A DNA stretch of 64,000 nt from Acetoanaerobium noterae (GTDB taxonomy: Bacteria; Bacillota; Clostridia; Peptostreptococcales; Filifactoraceae). Made by a program: the position numbers and the translations under genes. The notes beneath the pieces were generated by a model that saw nothing but the letters and a program-made list of their open reading frames with translations, searched no databases and was not told where the DNA came from. Shown here piece after piece: positions 53,389 to 61,773 of this stretch (within the stretch, counting starts at the first letter, position 1; each line of letters starts with the position of its first letter). Where the stretch lies: positions 186,001 through 250,000 of the forward strand of contig NZ_FUYN01000003.1 of assembly GCF_900168025.1 (NCBI RefSeq), written 5' to 3'.

Positions 53389-54458
53389 GCTCTCACCTTC
53401 ATCAAATATTCATAGTCTATTAGTTCTTGTGGCACTCTAAAATCATTGCTCCAAATCTCAGTTATTTTTTCTAATTTAGAACTTTCTAAATATGGCTTCA
53501 TATCTTGTAAAAAAGCCTCTAAATAAATTTCGTTTTTATTTTGACCTTCAGCTGGATAGTTCCTAGTGCAGAGATTTAGTAAATTTTTATAGGCCTCATA
53601 TTGCAAGCTCATATTCAAATCTTTGTATTTATCTTTTAGTCTGTAATATATACCTAATCCCTCAGCATCTATATCTCCAAAATACAGTATCTCCACTTCC
53701 AAAGAGTCTGTTATTTCGTCGATAAACGATAGGCTATCTTCTATCTTCTTACCTTCTCCATATATAATCGCATCTGGTACAAACCCAAAAATATCTCCCA
53801 TAACTTGCGCAGCTCTTTTATATGTAAAGAAGGTAGAATGATTTTCTAATATTATTACTTTTTTAATATGTTCTACTCCTTTATTCCAATATATAAACAT
53901 TTCACCATATTTTTTCATTTTTAAATCTTCTCTAGTTATTTTTAATCGGTTTAATATTCCATACTTGCCTTTAGTAATATCCTTTTTATTTTTAAGATAT
54001 TTTTCATCATAAAAAAGCTCTAATGAGCGTTCTTCTATACTTGCCCATTCTCTTTTATCTCTTGATACTAAAAATTTATAAATATTTTCTATATACTCCC
54101 ATTCTACATCAGTTTGATAAGATGGATTTTTGATGTAATAGCTAAAATCTAGATAGTTAGATAATTTAAGGATTTTTGACTTATCCCAATTAGAATTATT
54201 TACCTGTGATAATATCTGCCACTTAGTTTTTAATGGCGGATTATATCCATTGTACATAGACGAAGCTATCTCTTTTATAATATTATTTTCTTTTAAAAGC
54301 ACCATTTGACTATAAAATGCTTTATAACCTCCGTGCTTTAAATATGTTTGATTATCTTTATAATTTGCCATTATATATTTTTCTAGAGATTGCAAATCAA
54401 ATCTTTTTTTATTTTTATTTCTATATTCTAATAAAAACTTATTGATTATTTTCTCCAT
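53385..54458 (-). CDS. jetD: Wadjet JetD, Toprim nuclease (DUF2220)
   Basis: Endonuclease that cuts DNA once the complex has extruded a small circle. 357 residues: N-terminal arm and winged helix, then a Toprim domain with catalytic Glu in VIILENHSTFF and the D-x-D of YFGDIDAEGLGIY, like topoisomerase VI A. AAGGAG precedes the ATG. Here jetD is the first gene of the operon (D-A-B-C), in contrast to the A-B-C-D order of type I. It overlaps jetA by 4 bases. Confidence 0.9.
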   Translation of the reverse strand: MEKIINKFLLEYRNKNKKRFDLQSLEKYIMANYKDNQTYLKHGGYKAFYSQMVLLKENNIIKEIASSMYNGYNPPLKTKWQILSQVNNSNWDKSKILKLSNYLDFSYYIKNPSYQTDVEWEYIENIYKFLVSRDKREWASIEERSLELFYDEKYLKNKKDITKGKYGILNRLKITREDLKMKKYGEMFIYWNKGVEHIKKVIILENHSTFFTYKRAAQVMGDIFGFVPDAIIYGEGKKIEDSLSFIDEITDSLEVEILYFGDIDAEGLGIYYRLKDKYKDLNMSLQYEAYKNLLNLCTRNYPAEGQNKNEIYLEAFLQDMKPYLESSKLEKITEIWSNDFRVPQELIDYEYLMKVRA

Positions 54459-54479
54459 GATATCTCCTTAATCTTCGTC

Positions 54480-54509
54480 ATAACTTAATATAATTCTATC
54501 ATAAGTTAT
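54480..54509 (-). promoter_or_regulatory. Inverted repeat upstream of the Wadjet operon
   Basis: ATAACTTA (54480-54487) and its complement TAAGTTAT (54502-54509), 14 bases apart, 22 bases before jetD. The spacing between half-sites is about two helical turns, suiting a repressor dimer. I could not pick clear -35/-10 boxes. Confidence 0.45.
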
Positions 54510-54623
54510 AAGGAATTAAATTGAATTTATAAACTAGCAAAGATAACTAAAACTACTTTTCTATTAGAATAAACATAATTAAAATTCCTTGTCGCTATAT
54601 ATAATTTAGTATAAATAATAAAG

Positions 54624-54679
54624 AATCCTAGATTATTTTATCCATTTACATTTCTGTAAAGGTTAAACCATCTAGGATT
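54624..54679 (-). terminator. Terminator-like hairpin after the YoeB-type gene
   Basis: Perfect arms AATCCTAGAT (54624-54633) and ATCTAGGATT (54670-54679), with an inner TTTAC/GTAAA hairpin. Read leftwards it is followed by CTTTATTATT, a weak T-run. Confidence 0.65.
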
Positions 54680-54686
54680 TATAATT

Positions 54687-54983
54687 TTAGATTATATTTT
54701 CAAAAATACTACTTTTTAAATTAGAATCATAATGAGACCACATGCTGATTATTTTAATTGTTTTTATATCCTCTAAAATCTGGTACACAAGTCTATGCTG
54801 TATATTAATTCTTCTTGAGTATGCTCCCTCAAGGTCACCAACTAATTTTTCATCTGGCGGTGGAGATTGATAAGGATTAAGTCTTAATATATCAATTAAT
54901 GACTTAGTTTTTTTGTCAAGATTGGTTGATTTTAACTTTGGAATGTCCTTTAATGCTCTTTTGTCATAAACAATTTTATACAT
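54687..54983 (-). CDS. Txe/YoeB-family toxin
   Basis: Ribosome-dependent mRNA interferase, about 98 residues. RelE fold with KIVYDKRALKDIPKLK, RLNPYQSPPPDEKLVGDLEGAYSRRINIQHRLVY and the C-terminal MWSHYD, matching the YoeB active residues (Arg, His-Tyr end). The ATG at 54983 shares its A with the antitoxin TAA stop, the usual coupling. Confidence 0.92.
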   Translation of the reverse strand: MYKIVYDKRALKDIPKLKSTNLDKKTKSLIDILRLNPYQSPPPDEKLVGDLEGAYSRRINIQHRLVYQILEDIKTIKIISMWSHYDSNLKSSIFENII

Positions 54984-55231
54984 TACCAATCGACCTCGTC
55001 TTCTGCTACACATTCATCTACAGAGGTATTTATACTGCTCATGATTTTTTCTCTCATATTTGGAATTGAACAAAGATACAAAGTCTCCATCAAACCATTA
55101 TAGTCTTCTTCACTTATTATAACTGCATTTCCATCTTTTGTACTTATATTTACTGGTTCATTATATTTTATGGTCTGTTCTAGGATATTGAATAAATTTT
55201 TTCTAAAATTAGTGACATTCGTATTAATCAC
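54983..55231 (-). CDS. Phd/YefM-family antitoxin
   Basis: About 82 residues. N-terminal DNA-binding Phd fold (NVTNFRKNLFNILEQTIKYNEP, VIISEEDYNGLMETLYL) and an acidic C-terminus (DECVAEDEVDW) that masks the toxin. Start is GTG 55231, with AGGAGG seven bases upstream. A longer frame reaching 55270 would start inside the promoter. It autoregulates with the toxin through the operator at 55251-55270. Confidence 0.9.
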   Translation of the reverse strand: MINTNVTNFRKNLFNILEQTIKYNEPVNISTKDGNAVIISEEDYNGLMETLYLCSIPNMREKIMSSINTSVDECVAEDEVDW

Positions 55232-55250
55232 ATCAACACCTCCTTTTCTT

Positions 55251-55285
55251 ATGTACATAATAGCGTACATTTAAAAACAGGTCAA
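55251..55285 (-). promoter_or_regulatory. Promoter and operator of the yefM-yoeB pair
   Basis: Leftward -35 TTGACC (55280-55285), 17 bases, -10 TATTAT (55257-55262). The operator ATGTAC-N8-GTACAT (55251-55270) overlaps the -10 box. TGTACA cores are the known target of YefM. A separate hairpin ATTGTTCC / GGAACAAT lies further upstream at 55308-55329, of unknown role. Confidence 0.78.
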
Positions 55286-55355
55286 TTATTAACTTAAAAA
55301 TGTCCATATTGTTCCTATATCGGAACAATGTAAACCTTCTTGTACTATTCGCAAT

Positions 55356-55403
55356 AAAAAACAGGCTAGCATAAACTCAGTTTAAGCTAAACCTGTTTTT
55401 TTA
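55356..55403. terminator. Structured terminator after the Cho-like gene
   Basis: Stem A6-CAGG / CCTG-T7 with further pairing TAGC/GCTA and TAAACT/AGTTTA inside. It shares TTAAGCTAAACCTGTTTTT with the terminator at 43540-43584. Serves the leftward gene at 55417. Confidence 0.85.
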
Positions 55404-55416
55404 TTTCAATATTGTT

Positions 55417-56376
55417 TTATTTGTATTCTAAAAAAACTGTTCCTTTTGAAGCTAGGTCTTGAAGCTCTAGGCTTACTATTTTTCTAAAATCCAAACTTCT
55501 TTTTTCATCTGTAAAGCTTGCTCTTATTTTAGCTAAAGCTTTACCCTCAGCTTTAAATTTTATTATATCTTCATCAGTCAAATCATCATAAGTTCTTTTT
55601 AGGATTATAAGTCCTGACACAATGTAGAATAGTTTTATTCCTCTATCTATTTGTTCTCCTACTACTACAGCTTTTTTCATAGTTCTATAATTAGACTTTA
55701 GATTATTATTATATAGATATTCTAAGCCACTTATTATATCCCTAAATTCTTTTGCTGTTTCAAAACGATGATTTTTACTTGCCTCTATCATTTTTTTCCT
55801 AACTACAGATATAAAATTAGCATTAGCTTTTTCATTTCCTAAAATTTCAATTAAAGATGCTCTATTTTCTAGAAATTCCTTATCATTCATTTTTATAGGA
55901 AATACATTGTAATCAAATATATATCTACCACTATCCTTTGTTATAGGATAAATGTTTTCAAGCTGTTTTAATAGTTGATTTACAAATGAGCGCCCTCTAT
56001 ATGCTCCATAGCTGTCAAAGGGCTGTTTTTCAGAGTATATTAGCAATGGCTTTTTTCTACTGTCAGTTCCTACATTTAAGTAGAAATAGTTCTGGTGATT
56101 TTTAAACTGAACGTTATATATCGGCTTTAGCTTTTTTATCAAAGCACATTCAAGTATCTGAGCTTCCATATGAGTATCAGTAATTATCCAGTCTACATCT
56201 TTTAGATTATGCACCATTCTAATTATTTTCTCTGGCTTTTCACCTTTAGTAAAATAGCTTCTTACTCTAGCTTTTAGGTTTTTACTTTTTCCAATATATA
56301 CTACCCCATCATTTTTGTCCTTCATCAAGTATACGCCTGGACTTTGGGGTAGATTTTTCAGCTTATTACTCAGCAA
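55417..56376 (-). CDS. UvrC-like GIY-YIG nuclease, Cho-type (no C-terminal half)
   Basis: 319 residues against about 600 for UvrC. It has the GIY-YIG domain (SPGVYLMKDKNDGVVYIGKSKNLKARVRSYF, positions about 13-45) and a UVR-like motif (MIEASKNHRFETAKEFRDIISGL, about 200-222), but lacks the RNase H-like nuclease and the HhH pair. This is the layout of E. coli Cho, an alternative 3' incision enzyme in nucleotide excision repair. The start is TTG 56376 within the last codons of deoD, an 11-base overlap, with only a weak ribosome site, so it depends on deoD translation. Confidence 0.85.
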   Translation of the reverse strand: MLSNKLKNLPQSPGVYLMKDKNDGVVYIGKSKNLKARVRSYFTKGEKPEKIIRMVHNLKDVDWIITDTHMEAQILECALIKKLKPIYNVQFKNHQNYFYLNVGTDSRKKPLLIYSEKQPFDSYGAYRGRSFVNQLLKQLENIYPITKDSGRYIFDYNVFPIKMNDKEFLENRASLIEILGNEKANANFISVVRKKMIEASKNHRFETAKEFRDIISGLEYLYNNNLKSNYRTMKKAVVVGEQIDRGIKLFYIVSGLIILKRTYDDLTDEDIIKFKAEGKALAKIRASFTDEKRSLDFRKIVSLELQDLASKGTVFLEYK

Positions 56377-57079
56377 GTTCCAGCGCTATCTTCATCATAT
56401 TGGTAAATGCATTTTGTCTTTCCTCAGATGTTGTAGCTTCATGAGTTGCTAGGTTATCAGACACTGTAAGAAGGCAAGCTGCATTTTTTCCAAGTACCTT
56501 TGCATTATGGAAAAGTGCAAAAGCTTCCATCTCTACAGCCACGCATCCATGCTTTGAGTATATTTCCTTATACTCATCAGAAGTTTCTCTATAGAAAACA
56601 TCAGATGAATGTATTCTTTCTACGTGCATAGGAATTCCAAGCTCGTCAGCATAGGTTTTTAGCTTATCGTTAAGCTCCTTGCTTCCTTCTATTGCATCCT
56701 TAGTATATCCGCCTTGAACCTTTGCATAGCTTGACTCACTCCATGCATCCTTTGCTAGGATTACATCATATAGGTTTACATCTGCTGTATATCCTCCGCA
56801 AGAGCCTATTCTGATTATATTTTCAACCTCATAAAATTTATATAGCTCATACGAATAGATTCCGATGCTAGGCATACCCATTCCACTTGCCATTACTGAT
56901 ATTCTTCTTCCTTTGTAGGTTCCAGTATATCCTAGAACATTTCTTACTCCATTGAACTGAACTACATCTTCTAAAAATGTATCTGCAATAAATTTCGCTC
57001 TTAAAGGGTCTCCTGGCATAAGAACGGTTTTCGCTATTTCCTCTTTGCTTTTAGCTTCAATATGTGGTGTTGGTATCAT
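56366..57079 (-). CDS. deoD: Purine-nucleoside phosphorylase DeoD
   Basis: Phosphorolyses purine (deoxy)nucleosides to base and (deoxy)ribose-1-phosphate in purine salvage. 237 residues with PHIEAKSKEEIAKTVLMPGDPLRAKFIA, MGMPSIGIYSYEL, RIGSCGG and VAVEMEAFALFH, all typical of the hexameric type; catalytic Asp is in TVSDNLATHE. AGGAGG precedes the ATG. Its end overlaps the Cho-like gene. Confidence 0.97.
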   Translation of the reverse strand: MIPTPHIEAKSKEEIAKTVLMPGDPLRAKFIADTFLEDVVQFNGVRNVLGYTGTYKGRRISVMASGMGMPSIGIYSYELYKFYEVENIIRIGSCGGYTADVNLYDVILAKDAWSESSYAKVQGGYTKDAIEGSKELNDKLKTYADELGIPMHVERIHSSDVFYRETSDEYKEIYSKHGCVAVEMEAFALFHNAKVLGKNAACLLTVSDNLATHEATTSEERQNAFTNMMKIALELAE

Positions 57080-57154
57080 TTTTTGTTTCCTCCTAATAAA
57101 TTTCTAATTGCAAAATATATTATACCAAAAACAAATAAATTTATCTAAATTAAT

Positions 57155-57910
57155 CTAACTATCTATAGAATTGCTAAATAGCATACTGATATATTTATTC
57201 GTCAATTTTTGGAATTCATCATCTTCAGTGATTTCACAACTTTGTTCTTTATTGTCATTTTCAAATTTGAGTTTTTGCATTTGCATATGAATTTGCTCCA
57301 TTTTATAATCCAGCTGAGAAATCTGATCTGCTGCATCTTTTAAATCGTTTTTTAAGTTCTCTGGTATTTCTTTATCGTATTTATAGTATATTTTATGCTC
57401 TAAACTCGCCCAAAATTCCATAGCTATAGTTCGAATTTGTACTTCTACAAAGGCTTCCTCAACTCTATCTGACATAAAAACAGGTATTTTTAGTATCATA
57501 TGAAGACTCTGGTAGCCGTTTGGCTTTGGATTTTTTATATAGTCCTTGTATTCTACTACCTCTATATCTCTTTGGTTTACTAGCATTTTTGATACACTGT
57601 AAATATCTGATGTAAATGAGCAGATGATTCTAATTCCAGCTATATCTAGCACATTTTTTCGAATTGAATCTATAGTGAATTCATATCCTCTTCTATGCAC
57701 CTTGTTGATGATGCTTTGAGGAGTTTTTAGCCTAGATTTTACATGCTCTATTGGGTTGTATGAATGAACATATTGAAATTCCTGCTGGAGTATACTGATT
57801 TTAGTATTTATTTCCTCCATTCCAAACTTATAATACATCATATATTTAGTTAGAGTTTTTTGGAGATTTTCTATTTCTTCTAGTTGTTTATAGTTATTGC
57901 ATTCAACCAT
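57155..57910 (-). CDS. Small alarmone synthetase (RelQ/YjbM-like)
   Basis: GTP pyrophosphokinase that makes (p)ppGpp without a hydrolase domain. 251 residues with the RelA/SpoT synthetase motifs: RVKSRLKTPQSIINKV-like basic region, AGIRIICSFTSDIYSV, PNGYQSLHMILKIPV and EVQIRTIAMEFWASLEHKI. The C-terminal helix (about 190-250) is for tetramer formation. GGGAGG precedes the ATG. Single gene. Confidence 0.93.
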   Translation of the reverse strand: MVECNNYKQLEEIENLQKTLTKYMMYYKFGMEEINTKISILQQEFQYVHSYNPIEHVKSRLKTPQSIINKVHRRGYEFTIDSIRKNVLDIAGIRIICSFTSDIYSVSKMLVNQRDIEVVEYKDYIKNPKPNGYQSLHMILKIPVFMSDRVEEAFVEVQIRTIAMEFWASLEHKIYYKYDKEIPENLKNDLKDAADQISQLDYKMEQIHMQMQKLKFENDNKEQSCEITEDDEFQKLTNKYISMLFSNSIDS

Positions 57911-58032
57911 AAATTCCTCCCAAACTTCATTTTTTATGCAACCGTTTTCCTTTAACTATTATACCCAATGCTAGTCATAAAAATCTAATAATTCATATCA
58001 AAGCTAAGAAAAATACTTGCCATTATTTAGTT

Positions 58033-59319
58033 TTAATAGTCGGTATTTGTAAATGGTCTTTGGCTTAAATGAAATAATTTATCTACTTTTTCTGTGAGGC
58101 TTTTATCACTTATACTTACTATTCCAAGCCTTACCATAGGAGCAAAATCAGCACTTCCCATAAATAAAGAAGATAAGTCTGACAGCTTAATTTTTATTTC
58201 TAAATCTGAATCAATATTTTCACTTTCAAAGCTCCAAGAGCTGTATGAATTCGATTCATCTGTACTAAATAATATAGCAAAGCTATGATTTTCACCTTTG
58301 AATTCATCATAAACTGTAAAGCCTATTTTTATATTATCTGCTGGAAATTTTCTATAGCTAGTTTTATCTACAAAGCTTTTTACATTAGGTATTTTGTACA
58401 TATTTCCTATAGCTGATATATTTGTTTGGATGAAGCCGTAGTTAATATAATTGCCTGAGGTATCCTCTGGTGAGTCAAGTAAATGATAGAAATCAGCTTC
58501 CCCAGTTCTTATGACTATATTTTGAGCCAAATCCGCCTGCATGCGAAGTCCAGCTAATAGCTTCTTAAGAACCTCTCCATCACTATATACCAGCTCTGAT
58601 ACTATCATTGAATTTAATGTATAGTTCACTTCACTATCTCTTGTAAAGCAAAATGCAACATAGCCTTTTAATTCCTCTGCTTCAAAATAACCTATTCTTC
58701 TAGTTTCATCGTCTTCATTTATTTCTCTAATTTCCTCTTCAAATTTACATACTGCACCATGATAACTACTTACAAAGCTCGAATAACAAGAAATCACTTT
58801 ATGAATTTCATCTTTTTTTATCAGTCTTAGATTAGATATATCCTTGCAAGACGGAAGCTGCAAAGTAGGTATTCTATATTCGTCTAACTTTGTTCCATAG
58901 CCATATCCCATTTTTCTATAATATTCTATTCTAAATGGAAGGAGCATTGAGCAAAGTCCACCAGAACTTACGGTATAATCTTCAAAGAATTTCACCATAT
59001 CTCTAGCTACACCTTTTTTCTTATGAAGAGGATGAACTGCTAAAGACATAAGCCCAGTAGCCTTGTTCATTTGACCAAATAGATTAATATCAAAATCTAT
59101 TAATTTCATAATCGATATAAGCTCATCATCTTCAAATAATCCATAAAAATTCACATGGTCATATTCTAGTAGTGACTGCATATTGCGATTATAATATTTA
59201 TCGTAACACTCCTTTGAAATATCCTTGCCTGCTGGATATGCATTAAGGTAAATATCCACATAGGTATCCATATCATCTGGCATTAATCTTCTTATAACTC
59301 TTTTGCTTTCTTTACTCAT
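58033..59319 (-). CDS. GNAT acetyltransferase, Eis-like
   Basis: 428 residues. An N-terminal GNAT domain (about 1-150) with the acetyl-CoA motif VHPLHKKKGVARDMVKF, a second, degenerate GNAT domain, and a C-terminal SCP2-like domain, the three-part layout of Eis family members. Substrate unknown; homologues acetylate amines of antibiotics or proteins. The C-terminus of the family acts as general base in the active site. GGGAGG precedes the ATG. It lies 18 bases after ywbE and is cotranscribed. Confidence 0.9.
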   Translation of the reverse strand: MSKESKRVIRRLMPDDMDTYVDIYLNAYPAGKDISKECYDKYYNRNMQSLLEYDHVNFYGLFEDDELISIMKLIDFDINLFGQMNKATGLMSLAVHPLHKKKGVARDMVKFFEDYTVSSGGLCSMLLPFRIEYYRKMGYGYGTKLDEYRIPTLQLPSCKDISNLRLIKKDEIHKVISCYSSFVSSYHGAVCKFEEEIREINEDDETRRIGYFEAEELKGYVAFCFTRDSEVNYTLNSMIVSELVYSDGEVLKKLLAGLRMQADLAQNIVIRTGEADFYHLLDSPEDTSGNYINYGFIQTNISAIGNMYKIPNVKSFVDKTSYRKFPADNIKIGFTVYDEFKGENHSFAILFSTDESNSYSSWSFESENIDSDLEIKIKLSDLSSLFMGSADFAPMVRLGIVSISDKSLTEKVDKLFHLSQRPFTNTDY

Positions 59320-59337
59320 AAAGACTCCTCCCTTTTA

Positions 59338-59529
59338 CTATAGTATTTCTTTAACTCTGCCCACTATTCCACTTTCTAGCATTACCTTAATACCATGAGG
59401 ATGATTAGCTGAATTGGTGAGGATTCTTTTTACTACCCCTTCAGTTAATTTTCCTGTTCTTTGGTCTTGCTTTTGTACTACCATAACTTTTGATCCAATT
59501 TGTATATTAGTTCTTTGTGTTCCATTCAT
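59338..59529 (-). CDS. ywbE: YwbE family protein (DUF2196)
   Basis: 63 residues, small basic beta-rich protein. The pattern IQIGSKVMVVQKQDQRTGKL, then TEGVVKRILTNSANHPHGIKV is the family hallmark. No function is established. GAGG precedes the ATG. First gene of a unit with the Eis-like acetyltransferase. Confidence 0.9.
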   Translation of the reverse strand: MNGTQRTNIQIGSKVMVVQKQDQRTGKLTEGVVKRILTNSANHPHGIKVMLESGIVGRVKEIL

Positions 59530-59652
59530 ATTTAAAATTCCTCATCTCACAAAATTAGCATTATGATATCATTTTTGTTGTTTGGTAAAAATATTATAAT
59601 GCTGTGTATATCTATTTTACTATAGTTTACCTTTCTCATCACTAAATACTTA

Positions 59653-59681
59653 TTGACAGTTATTAATCTTATGATTATAAT
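59653..59681 (+). promoter_or_regulatory. Consensus sigma-A promoter for the Rrf2-type gene
   Basis: -35 TTGACA (59653-59658), 17 bases, -10 TATAAT (59676-59681), a perfect consensus. It faces the Rrf2 gene, whose ATG is about 44 bases after the -10 box. Such a strong promoter suggests repression by the product. Confidence 0.85.
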
Positions 59682-59724
59682 TATGGATAAATGCAGTCTG
59701 TAATATCTTTCTTGGAGGAAAATC

Positions 59725-60111
59725 ATGAAATATACAAAAGCAACAAATTATGCTTTGCATATTATGACCTATTTTGTTTCGCAGGATGGGAAGGAAAACT
59801 TTAGCCTTTCTCCACTAGCAAGCCATATGAATATTTCACCTACCTATCTTTCTAAAATATTAACCCAGCTTGTTAAAGCAAATCTTATTCAATCTTCACC
59901 GGGAGTCAATGGGGGGTATAGTCTAAGAAAACCTAAATCTGAGATTAGTTTTTATGACGTAATTCAAGCTATTGAAGGTAGTAACGCATTATTTACCTGC
60001 GAATTAAATGAAGACAACTTATGCAAAATTGAGCTTGCTATGCAAGAAGCAGAAGAAAAAATGGTGACATATCTTAAGGAAAAGCTTATTTTAGATGTTG
60101 CTAATGTTTAA
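59725..60111 (+). CDS. Rrf2-family transcriptional regulator
   Basis: 128 residues. Winged-helix of Rrf2 type: MKYTKATNYALHIMTYFV, HMNISPTYLSKILTQLVKANLI and GVNGGYSLRKPKSEI. The C-terminal region has two cysteines (FTCELNEDNLC) where IscR and NsrR have three, so an Fe-S cluster is possible but not evident. GGAGG precedes the ATG. It is 88 bases before a methyltransferase gene, which may be its target. Confidence 0.93.
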   Translation: MKYTKATNYALHIMTYFVSQDGKENFSLSPLASHMNISPTYLSKILTQLVKANLIQSSPGVNGGYSLRKPKSEISFYDVIQAIEGSNALFTCELNEDNLCKIELAMQEAEEKMVTYLKEKLILDVANV

Positions 60112-60199
60112 AATACTAAAGCAGTGAAGCATGCTGCTTAATTTTTTAAGACAATTGCAGACATTTACACTCTGTATTATATATTATTAGGAGGTTTAT

Positions 60200-60793
60200 A
60201 TGAATAAGATAAAAAAATCGCACGATGAAGATCAAAAGTTTTTAAATAAAATTGCATTTTTAGAGAGTAAGCAAAGAGAAAGACTCCTTCCTCCTGAAGT
60301 GCTAATAGATGAAATGCCTATAAAAGAGAGTCATACTCTACTGGATATTGGTGCTGGTTCTGGTTTTTTTACTATTCCTATGGCAAAAAAGACTAAAGAA
60401 ACAGTTTATGCTCTTGATTTTGACAGCCGTATGCTAAATGTCATATCGGAAAAAGCTATCAAAGAAGATTTGCAAAATATCAAGCTCATTGAGTCTACTA
60501 TTGAAGCATTATCTTTAGAAGACGAAAGCATTGATTTTGTCATGGCATCACTTATACTACACGAAGTAGAGTCATTATCAAAAGTACTTTCAAAGCTTTA
60601 TGAGGTAACTAAAATAGGAGGCCATCTACTATGCCTCGAGTACGAAAAGGACGAGAAAATAATAGAAGGACCTCCTATGGATATACGAATATCATCAACT
60701 GACCTTGAACAATCACTGCTTAATTCTGGATTTAAATCTACAAAAATCACTAGAATCAATGATTCAATATATACTATCTTAGCCAAGAAATAA
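60200..60793 (+). CDS. Class I SAM-dependent methyltransferase
   Basis: 197 residues. SAM-binding motif I LLDIGAGSGFFTIPMA, then ALDFDSRMLN (motif II) and DFVMASLILHEVESL. Substrate unknown; small-molecule type (Methyltransf_11). AGGAGG precedes the ATG. Possibly cotranscribed with the Rrf2 regulator. It converges on the AraC-type gene with only 7 bases between stop codons. Confidence 0.9.
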   Translation: MNKIKKSHDEDQKFLNKIAFLESKQRERLLPPEVLIDEMPIKESHTLLDIGAGSGFFTIPMAKKTKETVYALDFDSRMLNVISEKAIKEDLQNIKLIESTIEALSLEDESIDFVMASLILHEVESLSKVLSKLYEVTKIGGHLLCLEYEKDEKIIEGPPMDIRISSTDLEQSLLNSGFKSTKITRINDSIYTILAKK

Positions 60794-60800
60794 TTCTCTA

Positions 60801-61676
60801 TTAAGCTTTCTTCCTCACTGGAATCCAAATTTGACTTTTATATTTTGGATTTCCAGTGTCGGGATTTTCATTCCATAAAATTTCTGGTCCTACCACGGTC
60901 TCGTAGCCTGAAGACGGAAACCATTCTGAATATATTCTTCCCCAAACATCCTGCAAAGTCTCTGGAAACGGTCCAATTGCTTCAAATACTGCCCAAGTTC
61001 CTGAATTTACATTTAATACATCAAAGGAAGCAGTGTCATCGCTATTACTAGCTACTCCAATATAATGATCGAGCTCACCTTTTCCTTCCATTCTTTCTTC
61101 GGAAAAATTTGTGGATGCACTTATTATTCCTAGTGGTTCGACATTTGAAATTGATTTAAGCTGCTTTATAATTTCTGGTGTTAAAAGGCTCGTCATATCT
61201 GCAATTTCAGGATTTATACCTTTAAATACCATTGACACTCTTTTTTTAAATCCCACTATTTTAAATGATTGTTTCTCTACGATTTTGTAATTCATTTCAT
61301 TTCCTCCTTTAATTGATAGCTGGAAGGTCATCTTCGGATACGCTTTTATTTGAGCATCTTCTTTTCTAGCTTCTGAAGGCAATATTCCGTGTAGATTTTG
61401 AAAAGCTCTACTAAATGAATCCGCCGAAATGTATCCATATTTTACGGCTATATCGATAATTCTTAAATTCTTGTTCTTTAATTCAATCGCTGCTAAAGTT
61501 AGCCTTCTTCTTCGAATATACTCTGCTAAACTTATCCCTGCTAAAAATGAAAACATTCTCTTAAAATGATATTCTGAGCAAAATGCTATTTTAGAAATTT
61601 GACTATAATCGAGCTCATCAGTTAAATTTTCTTCAATATACTCTAGAGCTTTATTCATGCTCGTCAAGGTATCCAT
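60801..61676 (-). CDS. AraC-family regulator with GyrI-like effector domain
   Basis: 291 residues. N-terminal pair of AraC helix-turn-helix motifs ([20 protein letters not shown] and [19 protein letters not shown]) and a C-terminal GyrI-like small-molecule domain (about 130-290, [16 protein letters not shown]). Architecture as in Rob/BltR-type multidrug regulators, so it probably responds to toxic organic compounds. AAAGGAGG precedes the ATG. No efflux gene is next to it. Confidence 0.92.
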   Translation of the reverse strand: MDTLTSMNKALEYIEENLTDELDYSQISKIAFCSEYHFKRMFSFLAGISLAEYIRRRRLTLAAIELKNKNLRIIDIAVKYGYISADSFSRAFQNLHGILPSEARKEDAQIKAYPKMTFQLSIKGGNEMNYKIVEKQSFKIVGFKKRVSMVFKGINPEIADMTSLLTPEIIKQLKSISNVEPLGIISASTNFSEERMEGKGELDHYIGVASNSDDTASFDVLNVNSGTWAVFEAIGPFPETLQDVWGRIYSEWFPSSGYETVVGPEILWNENPDTGNPKYKSQIWIPVRKKA

Positions 61677-61773
61677 AAAACGACCTCCTTTCTATATCAA
61701 TATTATCAAAAGCAAGAAAATCAAATCCGACAATATATGCACATTTATGTCGCATACATCCTAGAGCTAATTA

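Noticed and set aside
46700-54458. MukBEF or MksBEFG chromosome organiser
   Set aside because: The fourth gene has a Toprim DUF2220-type domain and the four genes overlap as in Wadjet. MksG also has Toprim, so a profile search should confirm, but JetA/JetB features fit Wadjet better.
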